From Bacillota bacterium (GTDB lineage Bacteria > Bacillota > Sulfobacillia > Sulfobacillales > JAIMBI01), in NCBI GenBank assembly GCA_021846565.1, contig JAJZWS010000032.1, positions 1-33,995 on the forward strand: a stretch of 33,995 nucleotides of DNA, read 5' to 3'. Numbering within the stretch: the first letter of the stretch is position 1; every line of letters begins with the position of its first letter. The position numbers and the translations under genes are program-made. Of the stretch, positions 24,081 to 32,332 are shown piece by piece. Below the pieces are notes generated by a model. It did not search any database and had not been told where the DNA came from. It worked only from the letters and a program-made list of their open reading frames with translations.

Positions 24081-25178
24081 GTGGCGTTGGTGGTGGTGGT
24101 GGGCGCGGGCTTTTCCGGGGCGGTGGCGGCGCGAGAGCTGGCAGAAGCCGGCCATCGCGTCGTGCTGGCGGAACGACGGGACCACCTCGGGGGCAACGCC
24201 TACGACGAGCGCGATGCGGCCGGTGTCTTGGTGCATCGCTACGGGCCGCACATTTTCCACACCCAGGCCCCGCCGGTGTGGGACTACCTGTCTCGCTTCA
24301 CGGCTTGGCGGCCGTACGAACACCGTGTGCTGGCGTCCGTCGGCGGCCAGCTCCTCCCGTTGCCCATCAACCGGACCACCATCAATCGGCTGTACGGCTG
24401 GGATCTTTCGGAAGAGGATGTTCGGCGGTACCTGCAGCGCGTGCGCGTTGACCGTAAGCCGTTGCGTACCAGCGAGGACGTGGTGCTGAGCCGCGTCGGC
24501 CAGGACTTGGCGGACCGGTTCTTTCGCGGCTACACATTGAAGCAGTGGAACCGCGAGCTTAGTGACCTGGCTCCCGGTGTCGCCGGACGCATCCCGGTGC
24601 GGGTGACCGAGGATGACCGCTACTTCGAGGACCAGTACCAGGCCATGCCCCGGGACGGATATGCGGCGCTGTTCAGACGCCTCGTGGACCATCCGGCCAT
24701 TGCCGTCGGCCTCGGCGTGGAGGGTCTCGACCTTCCCGAACGCCGCCAGGCCGCGCTGGTGGTGTACACCGGTCCGCTCGACGCGTACTTTGGCCACGGG
24801 TTGGGGCGGCTGCCATACCGGTCGATTCGGTTCGAACACCAGCATCTGCCGGGCGTCCCGCTGGTGCAGCCGGTGGCGACCGTCAACTACCCAGGGCCTG
24901 AGCCATACACGCGCATCACGGAGTTCAAGCACCTCACCGGGCAGCGGCACTCGGGCACATCCATCGTGCGAGAGTACCCGACCGGCACGGGGGATCCGTA
25001 CTATCCCGTGCCGGGCCCGGAAAGCGACCTCTTGGCGCGCCGTTATCGAGCGCTGGCGGCCCGCGAGTCCGGGGTCGTGTTTTTGGGCCGGCTTGCGCAG
25101 TATCGCTACCTCAACATGGACCAGGCGGTGGCGGCGGCGCTGGTGGCGTCCAAGCGGATGGTGAGAAATCTGGGGTGA
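24081..25178 (+). CDS. glf: UDP-galactopyranose mutase
   Basis: FAD-dependent mutase converting UDP-galactopyranose to UDP-galactofuranose (EC 5.4.99.9), 365 aa, the family's usual length. The N-terminal dinucleotide-binding motif is VVGAGFSGAVAARELAEAG, with the ERRDHLGGNAYD that follows in Glf proteins. Further signatures are HRYGPHIFHT, LPLPINRTTINRLYG, FFRGYTLKQWNRE, RYFEDQYQAMPRDGY and the late NYPGPEPYTRITEFKH. The C-terminal FLGRLAQYRYLNMDQAV completes the FAD site. The GTG at 24081 starts 2 bp after the glycosyltransferase stop with no clear ribosome-binding site, so coupled translation is likely. It supplies the donor for galactofuranose glycans. Confidence 0.95.
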   Translation: MALVVVVGAGFSGAVAARELAEAGHRVVLAERRDHLGGNAYDERDAAGVLVHRYGPHIFHTQAPPVWDYLSRFTAWRPYEHRVLASVGGQLLPLPINRTTINRLYGWDLSEEDVRRYLQRVRVDRKPLRTSEDVVLSRVGQDLADRFFRGYTLKQWNRELSDLAPGVAGRIPVRVTEDDRYFEDQYQAMPRDGYAALFRRLVDHPAIAVGLGVEGLDLPERRQAALVVYTGPLDAYFGHGLGRLPYRSIRFEHQHLPGVPLVQPVATVNYPGPEPYTRITEFKHLTGQRHSGTSIVREYPTGTGDPYYPVPGPESDLLARRYRALAARESGVVFLGRLAQYRYLNMDQAVAAALVASKRMVRNLG

Positions 25179-25258
25179 TCCCCGGCCGCCGCCAGTTGGC
25201 GCACGGCCTCTCAGGGGGGTACCCTGGGACCAATCCTAGGCAGGAAGAGGTGGACCGC

Positions 25259-26284
25259 ATGCAGGATGCGCGGCCGCGCATCGGCGTGACCCTTGGGGAT
25301 CCAGCAGGCATCGGCCCGGAGATCGTCGTGCGCGCGCTCATGAACGAGGAGACCCTCGAGCACCTCGTGCCCGTGCTGTTTGGCAATCCCGCGGTCCTGG
25401 CCCGTGCCCAGCGCGTGGTGGGGGCCAACCTGCGGATGGTGGAGCGGGCTCGTCCCGAAGACGCCGTGGGTGAGGCCGGCACGTTGGATTTGGTGGTGAC
25501 GTCGTCCCGCGCCGCCCCGCCCCCGTTTGGGGTGGTATCAGCCGCCGGGGGCGAGGAGGCCGGCCGCGCCATTGTGGCCGCCGTCCGGGCGGCCCAGGCG
25601 GGTGTCATTGACGGTATCACGACGGCGCCCCTCAACAAAGTAGCGCTCAAGCTGGGTGGCTACGCCTATCCGGGCCACACGGAGATGCTGACTGAGTTGT
25701 TTGGCAGCGCCGGGGTTTACACCATGTTTGTCACCGGGGCGCTTTACATCTTCTTTCTCACCCGGCACCACCCGCTCCGGGCGGTGCCGGACCTCATCAC
25801 GGAGGATCGGGTGTATGACGGGTTGGCCCAGTGCGTGGCGTTCTTAAAGGATCTGGGCTTTGCCGAGCCGACATTGGCGTTGGCGGCCTTAAACCCCCAT
25901 GGCGGGGAAAATGGCCTCTTGGGGCAGGAGGAAAAGGACGTCCTCGGGCCCGCTGTCGCCCGCGCGCGGCGGGCCGGGCTCCCGGTGGAGGGCCCGGTGC
26001 CCGCCGACGCGGTGTTTTTCCAGGCGCGGGCCGGCCGCTATACCGGCGTCCTGTCGCTGTACCACGATCAGGGGCACATCGCCGCGAAAACGCTGGACTT
26101 CTATGGGACGGTGAGCGTCACCCTGGGGTTGCCGGTGATCCGCACGTCGGTGGACCACGGCACCGCTTTTGATATTGCGGGCCAGGGCGTGGCCGAGGCG
26201 CGCGGGCAGGTGGCGGCGCTGGAGACCGCGGCGCGCCTCACGCGCCCGCGGCCGACGCGCGCGGCGGGCGGAGGCCACCCATGA
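25259..26284 (+). CDS. pdxA2: PdxA2-type 4-phosphate dehydrogenase
   Basis: A 341-aa NAD-dependent enzyme of the 4-hydroxythreonine-4-phosphate dehydrogenase family. The start has GVTLGDPAGIGPEI. Metal-binding histidines lie in YPGHTEML, ALNPHGGENG and YHDQGHIAAK. The late RTSVDHGTAFDIAG is characteristic. The motifs YHDQGHIA and IFFLTRHHPLR are those of the PdxA2 branch, which acts on D-threonate or D-erythronate 4-phosphate, rather than the vitamin B6 enzyme, which usually has YHDQGLPVLK. The DUF1537 kinase that usually accompanies PdxA2 is not in the window. The ATG at 25259 follows AGGAAGAGG at about 8 nt. The stop overlaps the next gene (ATGA). A role in pyridoxal phosphate synthesis is the alternative. 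Confidence 0.85.
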   Translation: MQDARPRIGVTLGDPAGIGPEIVVRALMNEETLEHLVPVLFGNPAVLARAQRVVGANLRMVERARPEDAVGEAGTLDLVVTSSRAAPPPFGVVSAAGGEEAGRAIVAAVRAAQAGVIDGITTAPLNKVALKLGGYAYPGHTEMLTELFGSAGVYTMFVTGALYIFFLTRHHPLRAVPDLITEDRVYDGLAQCVAFLKDLGFAEPTLALAALNPHGGENGLLGQEEKDVLGPAVARARRAGLPVEGPVPADAVFFQARAGRYTGVLSLYHDQGHIAAKTLDFYGTVSVTLGLPVIRTSVDHGTAFDIAGQGVAEARGQVAALETAARLTRPRPTRAAGGGHP

Positions 26285-26712
26285 TCGGGGAGCCGCCGCG
26301 CTACCAGCTGGACGTGGCCGGGGGGTATCAGATCAGCACGGATCCGAGCCGGATGGAGCCGCTCGCTGTCTGGGCCTTCCTGCACCGCCAATCTGACTGG
26401 GCCCGCGGGATCCCCTACGACATGGTGGCGCGGACGCTTGCGGCCTCACTCAACTTTGGGCTGTTTTCGCCCGACGAGGAGCCGGTGGGATTTGCCCGGG
26501 TCGTCACCGACTTTGGGAAGTTTGCCTACTTGTGGGATGTTTACGTGCTGCCGGAGCACCTCGGGCGCAGGCTGGGCCGCGCCCTGGTGAGGGCGGCGTT
26601 GGCCCATCCGGTCCTCGCGTTCCCGCGCCGCATCGTGCTGGACAATCCCGCGCATCATCTGGAGCGGCGGCAATCGGCCGAGACCCTCTGGCCCCGAGGA
26701 CCCGCCGTGTGA
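26281..26712 (+). CDS. GNAT acetyltransferase with atypical C-terminus
   Basis: A 143-aa protein of the GNAT group. YQISTDPSRMEPLAVWAFL, then DWARGIPYDMVARTLAASL, GFARVVTDFGKFAYLWDVYV and LGRRLGRALV follow the family pattern closely. The usual end (TRDAHGLY..GF) is replaced by LDNPAHHLERRQSAETLWPR, so the last strand and helix are lost or altered. It may be inactive. The ATG at 26281 overlaps the PdxA2 stop (ATGA), so the two are co-translated. A 10-bp tandem repeat begins just 13 bp after the stop, consistent with a rearrangement at this end. Confidence 0.65.
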   Translation: MIGEPPRYQLDVAGGYQISTDPSRMEPLAVWAFLHRQSDWARGIPYDMVARTLAASLNFGLFSPDEEPVGFARVVTDFGKFAYLWDVYVLPEHLGRRLGRALVRAALAHPVLAFPRRIVLDNPAHHLERRQSAETLWPRGPAV

Positions 26713-26724
26713 CGTGCGGGTCAG

Positions 26725-26749
26725 TACCAACGAATACCAACGAATACCA
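26725..26749 (+). repeat. 10-bp tandem repeat, 2.5 units
   Basis: TACCAACGAA occurs twice in perfect tandem followed by TACCA, and a related CACCAA follows at 26755-26760. One unit equals one helical turn, so a protein could bind the copies on the same face. It lies between the altered GNAT gene and marR. Recombination junction, binding-site array and simple slippage are all possible. Confidence 0.6.
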
Positions 26750-26981
26750 GAGAGCACCAACTTTGACTCGTAGGCCACGACCGTCCGCGCGCGCAATCCT
26801 CGAATGATGACGGATTCGCCCCACCGCTGGGTCGCCCCACGTCGGGGCCGCGCTTTGCTCCAACCCTCCCCGATCCCGTGGGACAATCCGAGGTGCTCGC
26901 CGGAGCGGACAAGCGCTCCCGGGCGGCCCCGGGTGTCTCCTGCGTCGCCCACGCCACCGGGTGACCCGTTAAACATTCCGC

Positions 26982-27011
26982 TTGACATGGGGGACCCGTC
27001 CGGGATGTACT
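26982..27011 (+). promoter_or_regulatory. Candidate marR operon promoter
   Basis: A perfect TTGACA (26982-26987) lies 18 bp before TGTACT (27006-27011), which matches four of six -10 bases. The start of transcription would fall near 27018, inside the inverted repeat described next. The rest of the gap from 26750 holds only a CCCGGG-4-CCCGGG repeat (26918-26933). Confidence 0.55.
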
Positions 27012-27024
27012 TAAGTCATTAAGT
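27009..27024 (+). promoter_or_regulatory. Probable MarR operator
   Basis: A perfect inverted repeat ACTTAA-GTCA-TTAAGT of 16 bp, A/T-rich in a very GC-rich setting, overlaps the -10 element and start of transcription of the marR operon. Size and composition match typical MarR dimer sites, so autorepression is likely. Binding by the adjacent MarR protein is inferred. Confidence 0.6.
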
Positions 27025-27048
27025 TATTTAGAGTCTGAGGTGTTGAGC

Positions 27049-27501
27049 ATGAGCGCTGTTGAGGGCGACGCATCTCTTCTGGACACCTGGCTCCTGCTGA
27101 TGGACCAGGTGCGGCCCCGCTACCTGACGCCCCCTGTTTCCGCTCCCGGGCTCACGATTCTTCGATGGCTGGCGCGGCGCGGCGCCGTGACGGTCTCCCA
27201 TGTGGCCAAACTGGCCGGCGTGAGCCCGTCGGCCATCACGCAGGCCACTCGGAAGCTCGAACGGGCAGGGTACCTCGCACGGCGCCGCGATGAAGACGAC
27301 CAACGCGTGGTGTGGATTGACCTCACCCAACGCGGCCGGCAGATGGTTGACGAGGTGAGGCACCTGCAGCGCCGTCGCTTGCGCGAGATCCTGTCGGTGC
27401 TGTCCGGGGAGGAGCGGGCCGAATTGGCGCGGCTCCTGGAACGCGTCGCCGATGGCCTCCCGGCCGGTGGCAGTGGAGGGGGGGTGGCGCATGTCGAGTG
27501 A
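27049..27501 (+). CDS. MarR family transcriptional regulator
   Basis: A 150-aa winged helix-turn-helix repressor. LTILRWLARRGAVTVSHVAK and VSPSAITQATRKLERAGYL form the helix-turn-helix; the wing is RRRDEDDQRVVWIDLTQRG, the standard D.R pattern of MarR. Flanking helices make the dimer interface. The ATG at 27049 has GAGGTG about 7 nt upstream; a GTG at 27040 is in frame but falls in that site. The stop overlaps the membrane-fusion gene by 11 bp. It most likely represses its own operon through the 27009-27024 repeat and is released by a substrate of the pump. The ligand is unknown. Confidence 0.88.
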   Translation: MSAVEGDASLLDTWLLLMDQVRPRYLTPPVSAPGLTILRWLARRGAVTVSHVAKLAGVSPSAITQATRKLERAGYLARRRDEDDQRVVWIDLTQRGRQMVDEVRHLQRRRLREILSVLSGEERAELARLLERVADGLPAGGSGGGVAHVE

Positions 27502-29020
27502 GGAGACCCGTGGGTCGGCACCCGCCGCGTCGCCAGGGCGGTGGAAGTGGATAGGGGCCGGGGCGGCGGGTTTGGTGCTCACGGCCGTGGCCGTTCGCCA
27601 TTTCGCGCACCACCATCCCGGATTGGCGGCGTCCGCCGCCACACCGACGGTAGACGTGCAAACCGTCACCCAGGGCACCCTCGTTCCGACCATCACGGTC
27701 GCTGGGCGCGTCGAGCCCTCGGCCACCGTGGTGTTGACGGTTCCCGTGGCCGGCACCATCACGGTGGCGGTGTCTGCCGGACAGGCGGTGCAATCGGGCC
27801 AGGTGCTGGCGACGGTGTCGTCGCCTGCCCTGACCGCCGCCGTGATGTCGGCGACCGCCAACCTGTCCGCGCAAGAAGCCAAGCTTCAGCAAGCCACGAC
27901 CCCTCTCACGAGCTTGCAACAACGGGCCGCGGAGGCTGACGTCACACTGGCCGAGAGCCAGTTGGCCACAGCCCAAAGTGCGCTGGCGATGGCGGACAGC
28001 CCCTCCGGGCCCTACGCGAGCGCCGTCCAGGCTGCGCAGTCCGGGCTCACCTTCGTGGAGTCCGCCGCCAGTCCCCAGTCCGTGGCGATCGCCGCCGACT
28101 CCGCGGCGTGGGAGGCCGCCGAGGAAGCTTTCACCCAAGCCGAAGCCAGCGGTGCGTCCGCGTCGGCCTTGGCCGTGCTGTCTGGCGAGGTAGTCCGTGC
28201 GCACTTGGCGCTGGCGGGTGCGGAGTCATCCTACCGCCAAGCCGTGGCCGCCGACACACTGGCGGTCGCCAGCGCACGGGCGGCGGAGAGCTCGGCGCTG
28301 GACTCGCTTGCGAACAATGTCGCCGCGGCCCAGGCGAATCTCCTGAAAGCCCAGGCCCAAATGGCGACCGTCACCGCCACGGCCAGTGGGTCGGCGCTGG
28401 CGGCTTTACGGCAGGGGGTGGCCGCAGCGAGCGCGGGGCTCCAATCCGCGATGGCGCTGGCGGCCAGTGCCACGCTGCGGGCACCATTTCGAGGCACGGT
28501 GATGGCCGTCGACGTGCCCTCCGGATCCGAAATTGGGCCAACATCGGTGCTCATCAACTTTGACGCGGCCAGCGAACAGTTCGTCGGGCTCGTGGGCGCT
28601 ACACCGGCGCGGGCGGCCTACGTCGGTCGGGAGGCGCGGGTCGCGGATGGTGCGGCCGCCTGGAGCGGCACCGTCACAACCGTCCTCTCGTCGCCCAACA
28701 CACCCGGTTTAGACGAAGTGGTGGTGACGGTGCCCGCGCTGGCTTCCGGCAGCCCCAGCGAACCGGCGACAGCCCAGGTGTCGCTGCCGTCGGTGGCGGG
28801 CATTCTGGTGCCGGAATCGGCGCTGGGGCGCGACGGGACGGGTGTGTTCGTCGACCAAGTCGTGCGGGATCGGATTCGCCGCACTCCGGTGACGGTATCG
28901 GGTGCCGAGGGCGCCGAGGCCGTGGTGCATGGCATTGCTGACGGCTCAACCATCGTCAGCCAGGATGCCGCCCTGTGGCTGAACGGAGAGCGGCTGAGCC
29001 CGGCGCGGGGGCAGTCATGA
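27491..29020 (+). CDS. RND pump membrane-fusion (periplasmic adaptor-like) protein
   Basis: A 509-aa HlyD/AcrA-type adaptor. A short cytoplasmic N-terminus and one membrane anchor (about 18-36) are followed by the first barrel/lipoyl half (TVAGRVEPSATVVLTVPVAG, then SAGQAVQSGQVLATV), a long Ala/Gln-rich coiled coil (about 115-325), the second lipoyl half (LRAPFRGTVMAVDVPSGSE), and a beta-barrel with a C-terminal membrane-proximal part (VPESALGRDGTGVFV). The ATG at 27491 has a G-rich site at about 7 nt. It overlaps marR by 11 bp and the RND gene by 4 bp (ATGA). The coiled coil is long for a cell without an evident outer membrane, and no TolC gene is present. Confidence 0.88.
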   Translation: MSSEETRGSAPAASPGRWKWIGAGAAGLVLTAVAVRHFAHHHPGLAASAATPTVDVQTVTQGTLVPTITVAGRVEPSATVVLTVPVAGTITVAVSAGQAVQSGQVLATVSSPALTAAVMSATANLSAQEAKLQQATTPLTSLQQRAAEADVTLAESQLATAQSALAMADSPSGPYASAVQAAQSGLTFVESAASPQSVAIAADSAAWEAAEEAFTQAEASGASASALAVLSGEVVRAHLALAGAESSYRQAVAADTLAVASARAAESSALDSLANNVAAAQANLLKAQAQMATVTATASGSALAALRQGVAAASAGLQSAMALAASATLRAPFRGTVMAVDVPSGSEIGPTSVLINFDAASEQFVGLVGATPARAAYVGREARVADGAAAWSGTVTTVLSSPNTPGLDEVVVTVPALASGSPSEPATAQVSLPSVAGILVPESALGRDGTGVFVDQVVRDRIRRTPVTVSGAEGAEAVVHGIADGSTIVSQDAALWLNGERLSPARGQS

Positions 29021-32000
29021 ACCTGACGGCCCTGGCGCTGCGCCGGCCCGTGACGGTGGTGATGGCCATCCTGGGGCTGGCGCTCATCGGCATCGTTTCG
29101 TATCTGAACTTGCCTGTTCGCCAATATCCCAACGTCAGCTTTCCCGTCGTGCAGGTTCGTCTATTGTATCCCGGCGCTGACCCCACTGATGTGCTGAATC
29201 AGGTGGGGATTCCGGTCGAGAATGCTCTGGCGACCATTCCCGGCTTGTCGACCATGACCGCCACCGCGCTCACCGGTCAGGAGCGCATCACGCTGCAATT
29301 GGTGACGGGGACCAACGTATCGGCGGCGGCCGCGGATGCGACGGCCGCTGTCCAGCAGATCCAGAGCACACTGCCCGCTGGGGTGTCGATGCCGCAAATT
29401 ATCCAAGCCAACCCGCTTGCCCTCCCCATTATGGAGCTGGGGGTCACTGGGTCGTCGTCGAGAGCGGCGGCCCAGTGGACGGCGAACACGCTGGTGCCCC
29501 GTGTGGAGGAACTGCCGGGCGTGGGCTTCGTCGACGTCACCGGATCGCCGTCCCAGCAGGTGTCGGTCGGCGTGCACCCGGCCATGCTCCAATCCCTTGG
29601 GCTCACCCTGGCCCAGGTTGACCAGGCGATCGCCGCCAACAATGCCACCGGTCCCGCCGGCGCGCTCATCCAAGGGGGAACGTCCTACCAGGTTCGGTCC
29701 CTTGGCCGGTACGCTTCGCTGGCCGCGTTGGCCAATACCCCCGTCGCGCTCAAGGACCCTAGCGGAGGCGGCCAGGCCCCGCTGCCGGTTCCCCTGTCTG
29801 CGGTGGCCTCCATCACCAACGGGACCGCGCCGCCCACATCCATCACCGAGATCAACGGCACGCCGGCGGTGGGCGTGTCGGTGACCCAGCAGTCCAGTGC
29901 CAACAGCCTGGCCGTGGCCAACGAGATCACCCGGCTGCTGCATACGGTGAGCCCACCGCCGGGCGTGCACGTGGCGGTGGTGACCGACGCGACGCGCTAC
30001 ACGCGGGCCGCCCTGACGTCGGTGCAGGAAGATCTGCTGCTGGCCATTTTGTTTGCCGGATTGATCTTGCAGGCCTTTTTGCACCGGGTGAAGCACACGG
30101 CAATCATCATGCTGGCTATTCCGACGTCGCTGTTGGCCACCTTTGCCGTCATGGGGCTCCTCGGATTCAGCCTTGACCTCATTTCGTTAATGGCTCTGTC
30201 TCTGCTTATAGGCATCTTGGTTGATGATTCGATCGTCGTGCTGGAAAATATCCATCGACATCGGCTGATGGGCAAATCGTCGAATGACGCGGCGTATGCG
30301 GGGAGGATGGAGATTGGCGCGGCGGCCGTGGCCATCACGCTGACAGACGTGGTGGTTTACGGGCCGATGGCCATTGTACCGGGCAATGTCGGGCAAATTT
30401 TTCGAGAGTTTGGTCTCACGATTGTTGCGGCCACCTTGTTCTCGCTCCTCATCTCTTTTACCCTGACCCCCATGTTAGCCTCCCGGTGGATGACGGAGGG
30501 GGGAGAGGCCCCAACGCCGTTCAGCCAAAGTTGGAATCGGACGTTCGAGAGACTCCGCACCTTTTATGGAAGGGTCCTCGGATGGGCTCTGGCGAACCGG
30601 GGGTGGACGGTGGCCCTGGCGGGCGTGACGTTGGCGGGCGCCGTGGCGCTAATTCCCCTGGGCATTGTGGGAACGGCGTTCATCCCGGCTGAAGACACGG
30701 GACTTTTCACCATCAACGTCACGCTGCCCCCCGGCACGCCCGTGGCGCGCACCAGCCAGGTCCTCACGGGGCTTGCCCAACGTGTGCGCGACCTTGCCGG
30801 CGTCACGTCGACATTCCAGGTGGCCGGGCTGATCGGCCAGGCGAATGTGGGCCGCATCGATGTGTCCCTCGCCGGTCGATCCGGGCGCCCCTCGATTTTC
30901 GTCGTCGAGGCAGAGACACAAGCCATCGCATCCCGGATCCCCGACCTGGCGGTGTCGCTGGCCACCGCGAACCCCCTTCTACCCGGCGACCAGCCTCCAG
31001 TATCTGTGTCCATAGCTGGCCCTTCGGAGACGCGGGTCGATGCGCTGGCGACCACGTTGAGCCAGCGCTTGGCCCGACTGCCGCAACTGCAAAACGTGTC
31101 CAACGGGACGCCGGTGGGGTTGCCGCAGATTGGATTCACGGTCAACCGCGCCGAGGCGGCGGCCAGCAGTGTCACGACCGAGGCCATCGACGAGACGCTG
31201 GCGGGCAGTGTGGCGGGGACGACGGTCTCCCAGTACCGGCCGGTCGGCGCCGCCCAGCCGCTGCCGGTGGTGGTGGCGATGAGTGCCCCAGTGACGCTGG
31301 CGCGACTCGGAACCATGTCGGTGGCGGCCACCGGGGGCGCATCGGTGCCGCTGTCCGCGCTCGGTCAGTTCAGCTACGGAACGGCGCCCACGGTGATCCA
31401 GCAGACCAATCGGGAATACGCGGCCACGGTGACGGCGGATGTCGCCGGCACCACGGCGATTGGGCGCGCCGACCAGGCCACCCATCGCGTGCTGGCCGCC
31501 ATGCCGCTGCCGGCGGGCTACCAGATTATCAAGGGGGGGCAGTCTCAGCAGAAGGCCGAGGCGTTTGGTCCCCTGTTCGAAGCGCTGCTGTTGTCGGTGC
31601 TGCTGGTCTACATGTTGATGGCCGCCCTGTACGAATCCTTGCGCCTGCCCCTCTCGGTTATGACCGCGGTCCCCTTCGCCGGGGCGGGCGCCCTGATGGC
31701 ACTGGGCCTCACCGGCCAGACGCTGAACATCTTCTCGATCATTGGGCTCATCATGCTCATGGGGCTCGTAACCAAAAACGCCATCCTGATCGTCGACTAC
31801 ACGGAGACTTTGCGGAAGCGGGGCTTGTCACGGCGCGACGCCCTTATCGAAGCGGGGCAGACGCGGCTCCGCCCCATCCTGATGACCACCGCAACCATGG
31901 TCTTTGCCATGCTGCCTCTCGCCCTGGCACTGGGCGCCGGGAGCGCGGAGCGCTCGTCGATGGCGGTGGTGGTGATTGGTGGTCTTGTCGTCAGCACCGC

Positions 32001-32109
32001 GTTGACGCTGCTGGTGGTTCCGGTCCTGTACACCGTTTTCGATGGGGGCCGTCGCCACAGCCGTTCGACGGGGTTCACTCCTGCTGAGGGTCCGAGCGTC
32101 GGAACCTGA
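29017..32109 (+). CDS. RND multidrug efflux transporter, HAE1 (AcrB-like)
   Basis: A 1030-aa inner-membrane proton-driven exporter with the full AcrB-like repeat: helix 1 (VTVVMAILGLALIGIVSYL), the large loop with PGADPTDVLNQVGIPVENAL, six helices, a second large loop, and the second set of helices ending near VVPVLYTVF. The proton-relay pair is Asp403-Asp404 in GILVDDSIVVLENIH, equivalent to AcrB Asp407/Asp408. TM10-11 carry IIGLIMLMGLVTKNAILIVDY, whose Lys fits the AcrB relay position. The ATG at 29017 overlaps the upstream stop (ATGA). HAE1-type pumps also occur in monoderm bacteria, for example SwrC of Bacillus, where they act without TolC. Substrates are probably amphipathic compounds, which is inference. 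Confidence 0.93.
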   Translation: MNLTALALRRPVTVVMAILGLALIGIVSYLNLPVRQYPNVSFPVVQVRLLYPGADPTDVLNQVGIPVENALATIPGLSTMTATALTGQERITLQLVTGTNVSAAAADATAAVQQIQSTLPAGVSMPQIIQANPLALPIMELGVTGSSSRAAAQWTANTLVPRVEELPGVGFVDVTGSPSQQVSVGVHPAMLQSLGLTLAQVDQAIAANNATGPAGALIQGGTSYQVRSLGRYASLAALANTPVALKDPSGGGQAPLPVPLSAVASITNGTAPPTSITEINGTPAVGVSVTQQSSANSLAVANEITRLLHTVSPPPGVHVAVVTDATRYTRAALTSVQEDLLLAILFAGLILQAFLHRVKHTAIIMLAIPTSLLATFAVMGLLGFSLDLISLMALSLLIGILVDDSIVVLENIHRHRLMGKSSNDAAYAGRMEIGAAAVAITLTDVVVYGPMAIVPGNVGQIFREFGLTIVAATLFSLLISFTLTPMLASRWMTEGGEAPTPFSQSWNRTFERLRTFYGRVLGWALANRGWTVALAGVTLAGAVALIPLGIVGTAFIPAEDTGLFTINVTLPPGTPVARTSQVLTGLAQRVRDLAGVTSTFQVAGLIGQANVGRIDVSLAGRSGRPSIFVVEAETQAIASRIPDLAVSLATANPLLPGDQPPVSVSIAGPSETRVDALATTLSQRLARLPQLQNVSNGTPVGLPQIGFTVNRAEAAASSVTTEAIDETLAGSVAGTTVSQYRPVGAAQPLPVVVAMSAPVTLARLGTMSVAATGGASVPLSALGQFSYGTAPTVIQQTNREYAATVTADVAGTTAIGRADQATHRVLAAMPLPAGYQIIKGGQSQQKAEAFGPLFEALLLSVLLVYMLMAALYESLRLPLSVMTAVPFAGAGALMALGLTGQTLNIFSIIGLIMLMGLVTKNAILIVDYTETLRKRGLSRRDALIEAGQTRLRPILMTTATMVFAMLPLALALGAGSAERSSMAVVVIGGLVVSTALTLLVVPVLYTVFDGGRRHSRSTGFTPAEGPSVGT

Positions 32110-32112
32110 CGC

Positions 32113-32133
32113 CCACCGCCTATCACACGGTGG
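32113..32133 (+). terminator. Weak hairpin after the RND gene
   Basis: CCACCG/CGGTGG (32113-32118 with 32128-32133) with a 9-nt loop starts 4 bp after the RND stop codon. No T-run follows, so this is a weak terminator candidate. It might instead be a 3' stabilising hairpin. Confidence 0.25.
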
Positions 32134-32332
32134 AGCGCGGCCGAGGGATCGGGGCGGATTTCGCGGTCCAGGCGGGCCACTGGATGACGGGGCCGTGCGA
32201 AGGCGTTGCATGGCCAGCGGACCGCCGGCGATGAGCCGACGCGAGGGAAACCCCGCGTTCCGGACAGCGCCCGTTGCATTACACTTGGGGCATAAAATTC
32301 CGGGCGTGCGCTCGGGTGGAAGGCGGTTGGAC

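Noticed and set aside
26713-26780. Attachment site of an integrated element
   Set aside because: The short repeats beside the GNAT gene lack a tRNA or integrase gene and have no second copy in the window.
26916-26935. CCCGGG-4-CCCGGG hairpin as a terminator
   Set aside because: It has no T-run and is expected by chance at this base composition.
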